Below, piece by piece: positions 52,894 through 61,314 of a DNA stretch of 64,000 bases. Position numbers and translations under genes: made by a program. Position 1 is the stretch's first letter. Each line of letters opens with the position of its first letter. The notes below the pieces were generated by a model. That model saw nothing but the letters and a program-made list of their open reading frames with translations, did not search any database and was not told where the DNA came from. Origin of the DNA: JAVKFY01 sp040223615 (GTDB lineage: Bacteria; Pseudomonadota; Alphaproteobacteria; GCA-2731375); the NCBI GenBank assembly GCA_040223615.1, contig JAVKFY010000009.1:1-64000 (forward strand). Direction: 5' to 3'.

Positions 52894-53276
52894 GGACGAT
52901 CCCCGTCGGCCACACCTTCGAAGTCAGCTATCCGGTGCTGGAGGGCGATACCGGGCACGCGCTGGGCAATACCGGCGTCACCGTGCTCGGCACCCCGGCC
53001 CTGATCAAGTACATGGAGATGAGCTGCGGACGCGCGTTGCCGTCGTTCCTGGACGACGGCGAGGGCTCGGTGGCGACACGGGTGGATATCGAGCACCTGG
53101 CCCCGGCGCCGCTGGGCGCCGAGGTGGTCTATCGCAGCGAGGTCGCCGACGTCGCCCGCAACAAGGTGACCTTCGCCGTCACCGCGCACCTGGGCGAGAC
53201 CCTGCTGATGCGCGGCCGGCACATCCGCGCGGTGCTCGACATGACCCGTTTCCGCGGCGACGACGGGGCCGATTGA
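52890..53276 (+). CDS. hot-dog thioesterase (fluoroacetyl-CoA thioesterase-like)
   Basis: A 128-residue hot-dog-fold enzyme that matches the FlK-like thioesterase group: GNTGVTVLGTPALIKYMEMS near residue 28, with the conserved glutamate in KYMEMSC, then GSVATRVDIEHLAPAPLGAE near 60. The histidine in IEHLAP completes the likely catalytic set. It should hydrolyse a small acyl-CoA. It is the last gene of the nitronate monooxygenase unit. A role in relieving a toxic acyl-CoA is inferred only by family. Confidence 0.87.
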   Translation: MRTIPVGHTFEVSYPVLEGDTGHALGNTGVTVLGTPALIKYMEMSCGRALPSFLDDGEGSVATRVDIEHLAPAPLGAEVVYRSEVADVARNKVTFAVTAHLGETLLMRGRHIRAVLDMTRFRGDDGAD

Positions 53277-53337
53277 TTCGCGCTCGCCAACGCTGTTCGG
53301 CTAAGGTTGCGATGAAAGCCCTATCGAGAAATGTCCG

Positions 53338-53835
53338 GTGTTGCGTCGCGTGCATGCCTTCCAGCCGATTGAGCTCGACCCGGAGTTGCGGTTCGAGGAC
53401 AGATCGTTCGACTCCCTGATGGAATACTGGGAGTCGAAGCGCGCTGGCGCGGCCTTGCCGTCGCGGGCTGACATCGACCCGCTCGACCTGCCGGAGCACC
53501 TCCCCAACCTCTGCCTGATCGAGGTCCATGACCCGCCGCTGCGCATGCGCTATCGCCTCGTCGGCACGGCCATCGTCGAACAGCTGCACCGCGACTCGAC
53601 CCACCGCTGGTACCACGAGCTGTACTCCGCGGACGACATGGCCTTCCTGGAGTCGATGTACCGGCGGATGATGCGCGACCGCCGGCCGCTGCGAACCTTC
53701 GGCCGCTCGCGCTACGCCGACTCCGACTACTACGACTTCGAGATGCTGAGCCTGCCATTGGCGAGCGACAACGAGACGGTCGACATGGTGCTGGGCAAGC
53801 TGGTGTTCCGGTTCAGCAGTCACCAGCAAGCCTGA
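53338..53835 (+). CDS. PAS-domain protein (PAS_5 type)
   Basis: The 165-residue protein is a single PAS domain of the PAS_5 kind found in many alphaproteobacteria. LPSRADIDPLDLPEHLPNLC is the family start near residue 40, and MRYRLVGTAIVEQLHRD follows. The GTG at 53338 is the likely start, with GTG 53350 possible. No output domain is present. It could be a sensor partner or a regulator of an unlinked kinase. It lies two bases upstream of the GFA gene. Confidence 0.82.
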   Translation: MLRRVHAFQPIELDPELRFEDRSFDSLMEYWESKRAGAALPSRADIDPLDLPEHLPNLCLIEVHDPPLRMRYRLVGTAIVEQLHRDSTHRWYHELYSADDMAFLESMYRRMMRDRRPLRTFGRSRYADSDYYDFEMLSLPLASDNETVDMVLGKLVFRFSSHQQA

Positions 53836-53836
53836 C

Positions 53837-54268
53837 ATGACGATCTACCGCGGCAGCTGCCACTGCGGCGCCATCGAGGTCGACTACGAGACCGCGATCC
53901 CGGCGGCCGAGGCGACGATGCGCGCCTGCCAGTGCTCGTTCTGCCGCAAGCACCAGTCGCGCTCGGTCTCCGACCCGGCCGGGCGGGCGACGATCCGGGT
54001 GCGCGACGCGGCGCTGCTGAACCGCTACCGCTTCGGGATGGGGGTGACGGACTTCCTCGTTTGTCGCGGTTGCGGGGTCTATGTCGGCGCCTATTTCGAG
54101 GCCGAGGGCGGCGCCTGGGCGACGCTGATGGTCAATGCCTTCGACGGCCATGCCGACTGGACCGGGCCGCTGGCGCGGCGCGTTCACGACGCGGAGGACG
54201 CATCGGGCCGCGTGCGGCGCCGCCAGGACACCTGGACTCCGGCAACGCTGGTTGTCGATCCGTCGTAA
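53837..54268 (+). CDS. GFA-family (glutathione-dependent formaldehyde-activating) zinc protein
   Basis: The 143-residue protein has the GFA/CENP-V zinc fold. Cysteines are in GSCHCGAIEVDYET near residue 8, RACQCSFCRKHQ near 30, and LVCRGCGVYVGA near 77. The family was named from a protein proposed to speed formaldehyde-glutathione adduct formation, but most members have no demonstrated activity. It follows the PAS gene after one base, so both are probably expressed together. Confidence 0.9.
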   Translation: MTIYRGSCHCGAIEVDYETAIPAAEATMRACQCSFCRKHQSRSVSDPAGRATIRVRDAALLNRYRFGMGVTDFLVCRGCGVYVGAYFEAEGGAWATLMVNAFDGHADWTGPLARRVHDAEDASGRVRRRQDTWTPATLVVDPS

Positions 54269-54336
54269 GATCGCCGGGCGCGACGTACACGCCGCGGCCC
54301 GACGATGACGAATTTTCTATTGTTTACAATACTTCG

Positions 54337-54363
54337 GTCATGCCCGGGCTTGTCCCGGGCGGC
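54337..54363. repeat. short REP-like hairpin (family 1)
   Basis: GTCATGCCCGGGCTTGTCCC followed by GGGCGGC folds into a compact CCCGGG hairpin. It lies directly after the desaturase stop codon and probably ends that transcript. The gap to the GFA gene also holds an AT-rich patch (54311-54331). Confidence 0.55.
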
Positions 54364-55242
54364 TCAGCGCAAGCGGCCGGCCAGTTCGCGGTGGAAGCCA
54401 CTGTAGGACGGCGAGATGTGCTGGAACCGGTCGCCGACACGCCGGTTCAGCGCCGGCAGGGCGTGGAACGGCACCGCCGGGAAGGCGTGGTGCTCAGCGT
54501 GGTAGGGCATATTCCACATCAGCCAGCGGACGAAGCGGTTCGACGTCGTGGTCCGGGTGTTGGCCCAGATGTCGTCGTTCTCCGGGCAGCCGGTGTGTTC
54601 GGCCAGCAGGTAGAGCCGCAGGAACGGCTGGCCCAGCACGATCGGCACCGCCCACAGCCACAGGCCCCAGGTCCAGCCGAACAGCGCCGGGGCCAGCAGC
54701 GCCACGTACAGCGCGACATGCCAGCGCGCCTCGCGGATCACCGCCGGGTGCTCGCGACGGGGCAGGAAGCGGCCGCGCACGTCGCCGATGGCGAGGCGCA
54801 GGATGTTGGAAACCTGACGGAACCAGTAATGGTAGCCGGCGATGTAGATCGCGTATTCGGCCAGGCTCTCCGGCTTCTTGATCAGCAGTTCCGGGTCGCG
54901 GTCGGGAATCTGGGTGAAGCGGTGGTGTTCCATGTGAAACAGCCGGTACCAGCGCGCCGGCAGCAGGATCACCGCGCCGAAGGCCGCTGCCGCCACGTCG
55001 TTCGGCCAGCGGGTGGCGAACACGGTGCGATGCACGCTCTCGTGCAGCGGCGCGAAGCAGGACGACAGGGCGATACCGTGCACAACCATCGCCGGCACCA
55101 GCCACCAGGACCCGTGCGCCAGCACCACGCCGGTCCCGGTCAACGCCAGCAACACCAGCTGCTGGGCCAACCGCGAGAGCCCGGGCGCGTCGGCACGCCG
55201 GGTCAGATCCATGATGGCTCGGTTTTCAGCCGCGAGGCTCAT
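54364..55242 (-). CDS. membrane fatty-acid desaturase-family protein
   Basis: The 292-residue membrane protein has the histidine boxes of the FA_desaturase family: PLHESVHRTVF near 75, MEHHRFTQ near 115 and YHAEHHAFP near 240. Four hydrophobic helices are visible. Eight histidines would bind the diiron centre. It should desaturate or hydroxylate a lipid or other hydrophobic substrate. Its start overlaps the stop of the PhnD-like gene. A second desaturase-like gene diverges at 57049. Confidence 0.85.
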   Translation of the reverse strand: MSLAAENRAIMDLTRRADAPGLSRLAQQLVLLALTGTGVVLAHGSWWLVPAMVVHGIALSSCFAPLHESVHRTVFATRWPNDVAAAAFGAVILLPARWYRLFHMEHHRFTQIPDRDPELLIKKPESLAEYAIYIAGYHYWFRQVSNILRLAIGDVRGRFLPRREHPAVIREARWHVALYVALLAPALFGWTWGLWLWAVPIVLGQPFLRLYLLAEHTGCPENDDIWANTRTTTSNRFVRWLMWNMPYHAEHHAFPAVPFHALPALNRRVGDRFQHISPSYSGFHRELAGRLR

Positions 55243-56012
55243 TGCAGTTCAGGATACCCCTGGTCGATCGCCTGTTGTTCCTGCGCCAGGATAACGTCAT
55301 AGGCGTCGGCCGCCAGCACTTCGAAACGCTCGATCAGCAGTTCCGGCGGCGCCGGCGCGGCCAGCGCCTCGCGCAATGTCGCCAGCCGTTCGGCGTCGGT
55401 CCCGAGCGGGGCGACCCACGGCAAGCCCGGCGCCGGCTCGGTCCAGCCCAGCACCCGCAGGCCGTCGACGGTGTAGGAGTCGTGCGCGCGCAGCAGCGCC
55501 CAGGTGACGCAATCGATCGCGGCCACGTCGGCGGCGCCGTCGCGCACCGCGGCGGCCGAGGCCGCGTGTGTCCCGGTCAGCAGCACCTGCTCGAAAAACT
55601 CACCGTCCCTGGTGTGCGGCGCGGCCGCGTGGCGCAGCGCGTTCATGCCGGACTGCGAATCCATGGCGTTGACCGCCGCGATCCGGCCGCCCAGCGCGCG
55701 CAGGTCGCGGCCGCGTTCCTCCTCGCGCACCACGATGGCGCTGCGGTAGTCGGTGCCCTCGCAGCCCTCGGCGCGATACACCGGCGTCGCCACCAGCTGG
55801 ACCGTGCCGCGCAGGTCGTGGGTCAGCGGGTAGCCGCAGGTCTGCCATAACAGCCGCTCGGCCGCGTCGTCGGTCTCACCGTCAGGCTCGTCGTCGAAGG
55901 CGGCGTCGAGCCCGGCCGCCTTCAGGCGCTCCAGGATCGCGGCGTACCAGGCGTCGAAGGCAGCCCGCAACGGGTCCATGTCGTACATCGAGCGGCCGAG
56001 CCGGTGGGTCAT
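55239..56012 (-). CDS. PhnD-like phosphate/phosphonate-binding fold protein, no signal peptide
   Basis: The 257-residue protein has the periplasmic-binding fold of the PhnD/SsuA group: TVQLVATPVYRAEGCEGTDY near residue 68, GRIAAVNAMDSQSGMNALRH near 106, and GAADVAAIDCVTWALLRAHD near 155. No signal peptide is visible, so it probably acts in the cytoplasm. No ABC ATPase or permease is adjacent. It is coupled by ATGA overlap to the regulator upstream and the desaturase downstream, which suggests a ligand-sensing or carrier role. Confidence 0.82.
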   Translation of the reverse strand: MTHRLGRSMYDMDPLRAAFDAWYAAILERLKAAGLDAAFDDEPDGETDDAAERLLWQTCGYPLTHDLRGTVQLVATPVYRAEGCEGTDYRSAIVVREEERGRDLRALGGRIAAVNAMDSQSGMNALRHAAAPHTRDGEFFEQVLLTGTHAASAAAVRDGAADVAAIDCVTWALLRAHDSYTVDGLRVLGWTEPAPGLPWVAPLGTDAERLATLREALAAPAPPELLIERFEVLAADAYDVILAQEQQAIDQGYPELQ

Positions 56013-56875
56013 GCCGCCGCCGCCTCGTCACGCAGACGCCGCAACAGATCGGGCACGTCGGGCGGCTGAACCACGGCGGCGCGGATCAGGTCGTCGAAGT
56101 GCCGGGTCAGCACCCGGATGTGGTCGGTGGTGGTGAAGACGAAAAACATCTGCCCCATATACACTGCCGCGCGCTGGTTGCCGAATATGGTGACCGGGAC
56201 AGAATAGCGTTCCAGCCCGTCGAACAGGAACCAGCGGAAGGTCGGGTAGAGTTCGTCGGACAGCCGCGCCATCAGGTCGAGCTGCTCGGCGCGCGCCGCG
56301 CCAGGCAGGTCGCGCCACAGGCCGTGGCCCTGGGCGAAGTCGCGCATCACCTGCATCGTCGTGCAGACTTCCATGTCGGTCTCCGGCAGCCTGGTATAGG
56401 CGAGCTGGCCGGCGGCGCGGCGCCGCGCGCTGTCCGGGCGCACGGCGGTGAAGGGCCGGAACTCGTACTCGATCACCGCATCGGTCTTCAGCAGGTCCGG
56501 CAAGGTCGCAGGTACGTAGCGGATCTTGTAGCCGACCGCCTCGTCGTGCCAGTGCGCGAGGCGCCGCTCGGCCTCCTCCGGCCCGCCAGCCTCGATCAGC
56601 AGCGACTGCTCCAGGATGTCGGCGCCGAGCTGCTTCTGCTGGCTGAGGCCGAGCAGCCAGTCGAGGCTGACCTGCAGCGCCAGCGCCAGCGCGGCCACCG
56701 TGTCGGCACGCGGCAGCCGGTCGTTGTCCGGCGCCAGCAACTGCGAGAGGGTGGAGCGGTCGATGCCGGCACGGCGCGCCAGGGCCGACTGCGACACGCC
56801 GTTCTCGGACATCACCTCCATCAGGCGGGCGCGGAACTGGCGGACACGATCCTCACGATCCAGACTTGCGGACAT
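56009..56875 (-). CDS. XRE-family transcriptional regulator with C-terminal ligand domain
   Basis: The 288-residue protein starts with an XRE helix-turn-helix, SENGVSQSALARRAGIDRST near residues 23-42. The C-terminal 200 residues include YKIRYVPATLPDLLKTDAVI and RYSVPVTIFGNQRAAVYMGQ and resemble the effector region of such regulators, but no domain is recognised. It heads the PhnD-like/desaturase operon and lies 173 bp from the divergent second desaturase gene. Inverted repeats in that gap are candidate operators. Confidence 0.85.
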   Translation of the reverse strand: MSASLDREDRVRQFRARLMEVMSENGVSQSALARRAGIDRSTLSQLLAPDNDRLPRADTVAALALALQVSLDWLLGLSQQKQLGADILEQSLLIEAGGPEEAERRLAHWHDEAVGYKIRYVPATLPDLLKTDAVIEYEFRPFTAVRPDSARRRAAGQLAYTRLPETDMEVCTTMQVMRDFAQGHGLWRDLPGAARAEQLDLMARLSDELYPTFRWFLFDGLERYSVPVTIFGNQRAAVYMGQMFFVFTTTDHIRVLTRHFDDLIRAAVVQPPDVPDLLRRLRDEAAAA

Positions 56876-56878
56876 TGG

Positions 56879-56896
56879 TCACAGATTGTTGTGTGA
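56879..56896. promoter_or_regulatory. inverted repeat upstream of the XRE regulator
   Basis: TCACA and TGTGA flank an eight-base spacer, four bases before the regulator start. A second GTGA-AG-TCAC palindrome overlaps its right arm. The gap between the divergent genes is AT-rich. The arrangement suits binding by the XRE protein. Confidence 0.4.
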
Positions 56897-57048
56897 AGTC
56901 ACTAATTTATTGAAACTACGTCAATCATAGCCTTTTCGTTTCTTCTGTCCACTTATCGCGACAATTCCCACGTTGCGCGACAGGCGCGCGATTTTCTATG
57001 TCGGCAGCGACAGGCCGCCAATCCGGCGGCGCACAAGACGAGGACTTC

Positions 57049-57930
57049 ATGGTCGAGAAGCGGCCGGCGTGGTGGCGCCGGGCGGAGGCGCCGACGTGGC
57101 TGGTCGCGGCGACGATCTACGGCGGGTTCGGTCTGCTGACGTGGTACTGGACGGCGCTGCCCTGGTGGCTGTTGCTGCCGGGCGGGGCCTGGCTGGTGGC
57201 GTGGCATGCCTCGTTGCAGCACGAGTGCCTGCACGGCCATCCGACGCGGCTGACCTGGGTCAACCGCCTGGTCGCCGGCCCGTCCCTGTGGCTGTGGCTG
57301 CCCTACGACATCTATCGGCTCGAACACATGGCGCACCACCGTTGCGGCCGCCTCACCGACCCGTCCTGCGACCCAGAGAGCTTCTACGTCGCGCCGGAGC
57401 GGTGGCAGCGCCTCGGTCCCTGGCGCAGGCGCCTGCTGGCGGCGCATAACACCTTTGTCGGCCGGCTGCTGCTCGGGCCGCCGCTGCTGCTGATCGGATT
57501 CGCCGGCGGCGTGCTGCGCCGGCGGCCGGTGGCGTGGCGGGCATGGGCCTGGCACGGGCTCTGCCTGGCGGCGCTGTTCGGCTGGTTGGCGTGGTGCCGG
57601 GTGCCGGTGGCCGAGTATCTTCTGCTGGCGGTGTGGCCGGGGATGGCGCTGACGCTGGTCCGATCGTTCCATGAACATCGTGCCGCGCCGGGCGGTGGCG
57701 AGACCGCGACGGTGATGCGCGCCGGGCCGCTGGCGCTGCTGTTCCTCAACAACCACCGCCATGCCGACCACCACGCCCGGCCGGCCGCGCCGTGGTTCGA
57801 CCTGCGCGCGCAAGGCGGCTATCGGGTCGAAAGCTATGCCCGGATCGCACGCGACTACGCCTTCAAGCCGCGCGACATGCCCGTCTATCGCGCCGGCGGC
57901 ACCCCGGCATCGGCAGCTTTCCGCCGCTGA
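57049..57930 (+). CDS. membrane fatty-acid desaturase-family protein
   Basis: A 293-residue diiron membrane protein. Histidine boxes are LQHECLHGHP near 55, EHMAHHRCGR near 92, SFHEHRAAP near 205 and NNHRHADHHARP near 232. Four hydrophobic helices are seen. ATG 57049 has a GAGG site five bases before it; an upstream ATG at 56998 would add 17 residues. It differs from the desaturase at 54364 in box spacing and is transcribed away from it. Both face the XRE regulator. Confidence 0.82.
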   Translation: MVEKRPAWWRRAEAPTWLVAATIYGGFGLLTWYWTALPWWLLLPGGAWLVAWHASLQHECLHGHPTRLTWVNRLVAGPSLWLWLPYDIYRLEHMAHHRCGRLTDPSCDPESFYVAPERWQRLGPWRRRLLAAHNTFVGRLLLGPPLLLIGFAGGVLRRRPVAWRAWAWHGLCLAALFGWLAWCRVPVAEYLLLAVWPGMALTLVRSFHEHRAAPGGGETATVMRAGPLALLFLNNHRHADHHARPAAPWFDLRAQGGYRVESYARIARDYAFKPRDMPVYRAGGTPASAAFRR

Positions 57931-58128
57931 CACCGGATTCAATCCGGCCACTTATGCTAGTTTCCAATCTGGTACCTACAATGCTGGGCCGGTTGGCGCG
58001 CAATGTTCGATCGGCTGCCGCTCTGGCCCGTTGACGGCATTCCGCCATCGGTTTCCGGTCATCAGATGCGAACCCGCGGCGGTGTCGGGTCGTACGGGGA
58101 CGAGACGGGTCCCTGACGGAGGACTCAG

Positions 58129-59613
58129 TTGAGCCAAGACTTCTTCGAGCGCGGCGGCGAGATGGGCGCACTGATGCGCAAACATCGCTGGGAAACGACG
58201 CCGCTTGGCCCGCCGGAAGGCTGGCCGCAGCCGCTGCGCACAGCGGTGCGAATCCTGCTGACCACCGGACATCCGATGTTCATCTGGTGGGGTCCGGACC
58301 TGATCCAGTTCTACAATGACGCCTATCGCGCGACGATGGGCCCGGAACGGCACCCCAGCGCACTGGGACAGCGCGGCCGCGACTGCTGGGGAGAAATCTG
58401 GGACATCATCGGGCCGCAGATCGAACAGGTGATGGCCGGCAAGGGCGCGACCTGGCACGAGGACCAGCTCGTCCCGGTGACCCGCCACGGCCGTCGCGAA
58501 GACGTCTGGTGGACCTACAGCTACGGGCCGATCGACGACGAGACCGCCGCCAACGGCGTCGGTGGCGTGCTGGTGGTATGCAACGACGTGACCGCCCATC
58601 ACATGGCCCGCGAAGCCCTGCGGGTCAACGAAGAGCGGCTGGAGCTCGCATTGTCGGCCGGCGTCGTCGGAACCTGGGACTGGTGGGTGCCCGATGACAA
58701 GCTGATCGCCAATCCGGCCTTCGCGCGCCTGAACGGTATCGACGTGGAGGCCGCCGCGACCGGAGTCAGCATCGCACATTACTACAAATCGATACACCCG
58801 GCCGACCGGGAGCAGGTGCGCCTGGCGGTGCTGGAAGCCGCCAAATCGGGCGAACGCCTGGCCACCGACTACCGGGTGGAGACGAAGGACGGCGGCACGC
58901 GGTGGCTCAGCTTGCGCGGCCGCTGCTTCCATGAAGCGGCCGGCGCACCGACACGCTTTCTTGGCGTGGCGATCGACAACACCGAGCGCAAGCGCGCCGA
59001 GGAACACCGGACGCTGCTGACCGACGAACTGAACCACCGGGTGAAAAACCTGTTCAGCATGATGCAGGCGATCGTCAACCAGACCATGCGGTCGGACCTG
59101 TCGATCGAGGATGCCCGCGAGCGGCTTTCGGCGCGGATCATGGCGATGTCGCGGGCCCAGGACGTCCTGATCGGACGACGGACCGTCGACGCCGAGATCG
59201 GGACCATCGTGCGCAACGCGGTCGAACCGGTTGCCGGTGGCGAGGACCGTTACCAGATCGACGGCCCGACGCTGCACATCTCGCCGCAGGCGGCCTTCAT
59301 CTTCACGCTGGCACTGCACGAACTCAGCACCAATGCGGCGAAGTACGGCGCCCTGTCCAATGCGGGGGGCAGCGTCAATATCGCCTGGCGCATCGAGCGC
59401 GCGAAATCGGGCGAAGCTCGGCTGCTGCTGGAGTGGACGGAAACCGGCGGCCCTGTCGTGACCGCGCCGACAGTCGGCGGCTTCGGCTCCCGGCTGCTTG
59501 AAAGCGTCCTGACCAGCGACCTGGAAGCCCGCGCCGAGGTCGATTACCGGCCAACGGGCGTGGTCTGGCGGATCGATGCGCCACTGGCGAACACCGTCGA
59601 TGACCTGACCTGA
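58129..59613 (+). CDS. PAS-containing HWE-family sensor histidine kinase
   Basis: The 494-residue protein has two PAS domains, at about 20-150 (GPPEGWPQPLRTAVRILL) and 165-290, followed by an HWE-type kinase core with LLTDELNHRVKNLFSMMQAI near residue 300. The ATPase part has LALHELSTNAAKYGALSN near 385. HWE kinases are common in alphaproteobacteria. The TTG start is supported by GACGGAGGA eight bases before. No partner regulator is adjacent, so it is an orphan kinase. Confidence 0.88.
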   Translation: MSQDFFERGGEMGALMRKHRWETTPLGPPEGWPQPLRTAVRILLTTGHPMFIWWGPDLIQFYNDAYRATMGPERHPSALGQRGRDCWGEIWDIIGPQIEQVMAGKGATWHEDQLVPVTRHGRREDVWWTYSYGPIDDETAANGVGGVLVVCNDVTAHHMAREALRVNEERLELALSAGVVGTWDWWVPDDKLIANPAFARLNGIDVEAAATGVSIAHYYKSIHPADREQVRLAVLEAAKSGERLATDYRVETKDGGTRWLSLRGRCFHEAAGAPTRFLGVAIDNTERKRAEEHRTLLTDELNHRVKNLFSMMQAIVNQTMRSDLSIEDARERLSARIMAMSRAQDVLIGRRTVDAEIGTIVRNAVEPVAGGEDRYQIDGPTLHISPQAAFIFTLALHELSTNAAKYGALSNAGGSVNIAWRIERAKSGEARLLLEWTETGGPVVTAPTVGGFGSRLLESVLTSDLEARAEVDYRPTGVVWRIDAPLANTVDDLT

Positions 59614-60073
59614 TCGTCGGTATCGCGCGGCGCGATTTCATCAGTCGGTGGAATCGATTGGACGGCGGCCTTCGCGGACCGATTCAAGGGTTATCGCCAG
59701 TAGCCGGGCACACGGCGTCGCCCGATCAATTTCCGCCACCGGGACGTCAGGCTGGCGCCAATCGCCCTGGCGACAGAGTCGATTGCGGCACGTTGTGGCG
59801 AAAAAGAGTCAATGGTTACCGCAAGTTGCGGGGCCGGCCCGGCGCTGCGGCGGAAACATGAGTCAAATGAGTCACTTATGGCGCGCGGCTCACTGGGCGA
59901 TTCAACGCCGGCCCCGTTGATAGCGAATCCGACGTCAGCCCGAAAAGCCGAGTCACTGGAATCGCTTAGCGGCCGAAGCTGCGAGACCCATCCGCTCTCT
60001 CGCGCGATTCAATGCCGCCGGCGAGGCGCCGCACCGCCGAAATGCCTGGTTCAGCCCAGGCATCCCCGAGCCG
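59614..60073. other. gene-free stretch with a dense cluster of GANTC sites
   Basis: This 460-bp gap contains no convincing gene. It holds eleven GANTC sites between 59651 and 60010, several inside the wider pattern GAKTCA (for example 59806, 59860, 59869, 59899, 59950, 60006). A random sequence of this composition would have about one. In alphaproteobacteria CcrM methylates GANTC. The pair 59899 and 60006 also share GCGATTCAAYGCCG as a direct repeat. Confidence 0.7.
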
Positions 60074-60874
60074 TCAGGCGTCGAAGGGCGTCGGGTCGAT
60101 CGGGGTTTCGGAGAGTTCGACCCAGACCGGGACGTGGTCGGACGGCTTGGTCTTGCCGCGCTCGTCGCGGTCGATGTCGCTGGCCAGCAGACGGTCGGTG
60201 GCCTGCGGGCTCAGCAGCAGGTGATCGATGCGGATGCCGCGATCCTTCTCCCAGGCGCCGGCCTGATAGTCCCAGAACGACCAGGCGACCTTGCCCGGAT
60301 GCAGCGCCCGGTAGGCCTCGGTGTAGCCGAGGTTGGTCAGCGTGCGGAAGCGCGCGCGGCTCTCCGGCTGGCACACCGCGTCGCCGGCGAAGGCGGCCGG
60401 GTCGCACACGTCCAGGTCGGTCGGGCAGACATTGTAGTCGCCGCCCAGCACCACCTGTTCCTCGTCGCCGAGCAGGGCTTGCGCATGCGCCGCCAGGCGG
60501 TCCATCCAGCCAATCTTGTAGCTGAACTTGTCGGTGCCGACCGGGTTGCCGTTCGGCAGGTAGATCGAGGCGACGCGGACACCGCCGGTGACCGCCTCGA
60601 CGTAGCGCGCCTGGCCGTCCTCGTCGTCGCCCGGCAGGCCGCGGCTGACATCCTCCAGCGGCCGCTTGGAGAGAATGGCGACGCCGTTGTAGGTCTTCTG
60701 GCCGTGGGTGGCGACGTTGTAGCCGAGGTCCTCGATCTCCAACGCCGGGAAATTGTCGTCGACGACCTTCAATTCCTGGAGCAACGCGACGTCGGGATTG
60801 GTCGCCTTCAGCCACTCGACCAGGTTCGGCAGACGCACCTTGATCGAGTTGACGTTCCAGGTGGCGATGCGCAT
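60074..60874 (-). CDS. xthA: exodeoxyribonuclease III
   Basis: The 266-residue nuclease repairs abasic sites and trims 3' ends. It begins RIATWNVNSIKVRLPNLVEW. Family motifs LLQELKV, LSKRPLEDV, GGDYNVCPTDLDV, SFWDYQ, RIDHLLL and KPSDHVPVWVEL contain the metal and catalytic residues (E, D, N, H). Length is typical. It lies 19 bp downstream of erpA on the same strand, an order conserved in alphaproteobacteria together with dgt and argS. Confidence 0.95.
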   Translation of the reverse strand: MRIATWNVNSIKVRLPNLVEWLKATNPDVALLQELKVVDDNFPALEIEDLGYNVATHGQKTYNGVAILSKRPLEDVSRGLPGDDEDGQARYVEAVTGGVRVASIYLPNGNPVGTDKFSYKIGWMDRLAAHAQALLGDEEQVVLGGDYNVCPTDLDVCDPAAFAGDAVCQPESRARFRTLTNLGYTEAYRALHPGKVAWSFWDYQAGAWEKDRGIRIDHLLLSPQATDRLLASDIDRDERGKTKPSDHVPVWVELSETPIDPTPFDA

Positions 60875-60893
60875 CGGCGCCGGCGGCCGTCGA

Positions 60894-61247
60894 TCAGATC
60901 GAGAAGGACGTGCCGCAGCCGCAGGAGGCGGTGGCGTTCGGATTGGTGATCCGGAAGGCGCTGCCGATCAGGTCTTCGACATAGTCGACTTCCGAGCCGG
61001 CCATCAGGTCGAGCGAGACGCTGTCGACCAGCACGGCGATGCCGTCGCGCTCGATCACCAGGTCGTCCTCGTTGACCGTGTCGTCGAAGCCGAAGTCGTA
61101 CTGGAAGCCGGAGCAGCCGCCGCCATTGACGGCAACACGCAGCTTCAGGCCGGGGCGGCCCTCGGCCTCGATCAGCTCGGCCACCCGGCGCGCGGCGCTG
61201 GCGCTCACGGTGACGGACTTGTCTGGCGCGGCGGTCATGTCGTTCAT
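60894..61247 (-). CDS. erpA: iron-sulfur cluster insertion protein
   Basis: ErpA is an A-type carrier that delivers Fe-S clusters to apoproteins. The 117-residue protein has the three conserved cysteines: NGGGCSGFQYDFGFDD near residue 43 and SCGCGTSFSI at the C-terminus. ATG 61247 is chosen; ATG 61238, three codons later, is possible. A TTGACA promoter element lies 31 bases upstream. It is divergent from dgt with a 67-bp shared promoter region. Confidence 0.95.
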   Translation of the reverse strand: MNDMTAAPDKSVTVSASAARRVAELIEAEGRPGLKLRVAVNGGGCSGFQYDFGFDDTVNEDDLVIERDGIAVLVDSVSLDLMAGSEVDYVEDLIGSAFRITNPNATASCGCGTSFSI

Positions 61248-61277
61248 GACTACAGATATGGTCCTCGCCAGCGGGCT

Positions 61278-61283
61278 TGTCAA
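61278..61283 (-). promoter_or_regulatory. candidate -35 element of the erpA promoter
   Basis: TTGACA is a perfect sigma-70 -35 hexamer on the minus strand. A weak -10 candidate (CATATC, 17-bp spacing) lies near 61255-61260. The implied leader is very short. The distance to dgt on the other strand is 32 bp. Confidence 0.4.
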
Positions 61284-61314
61284 TTTGCGCCGCCGCCCGC
61301 TAGGGTCGCGCGCC

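Noticed and set aside
59648..60073. Possible small genes in the GANTC-rich gap
   Set aside because: The open frames have no ribosome site or recognisable sequence and run into antisense xthA; the repeated motif explains the region better.
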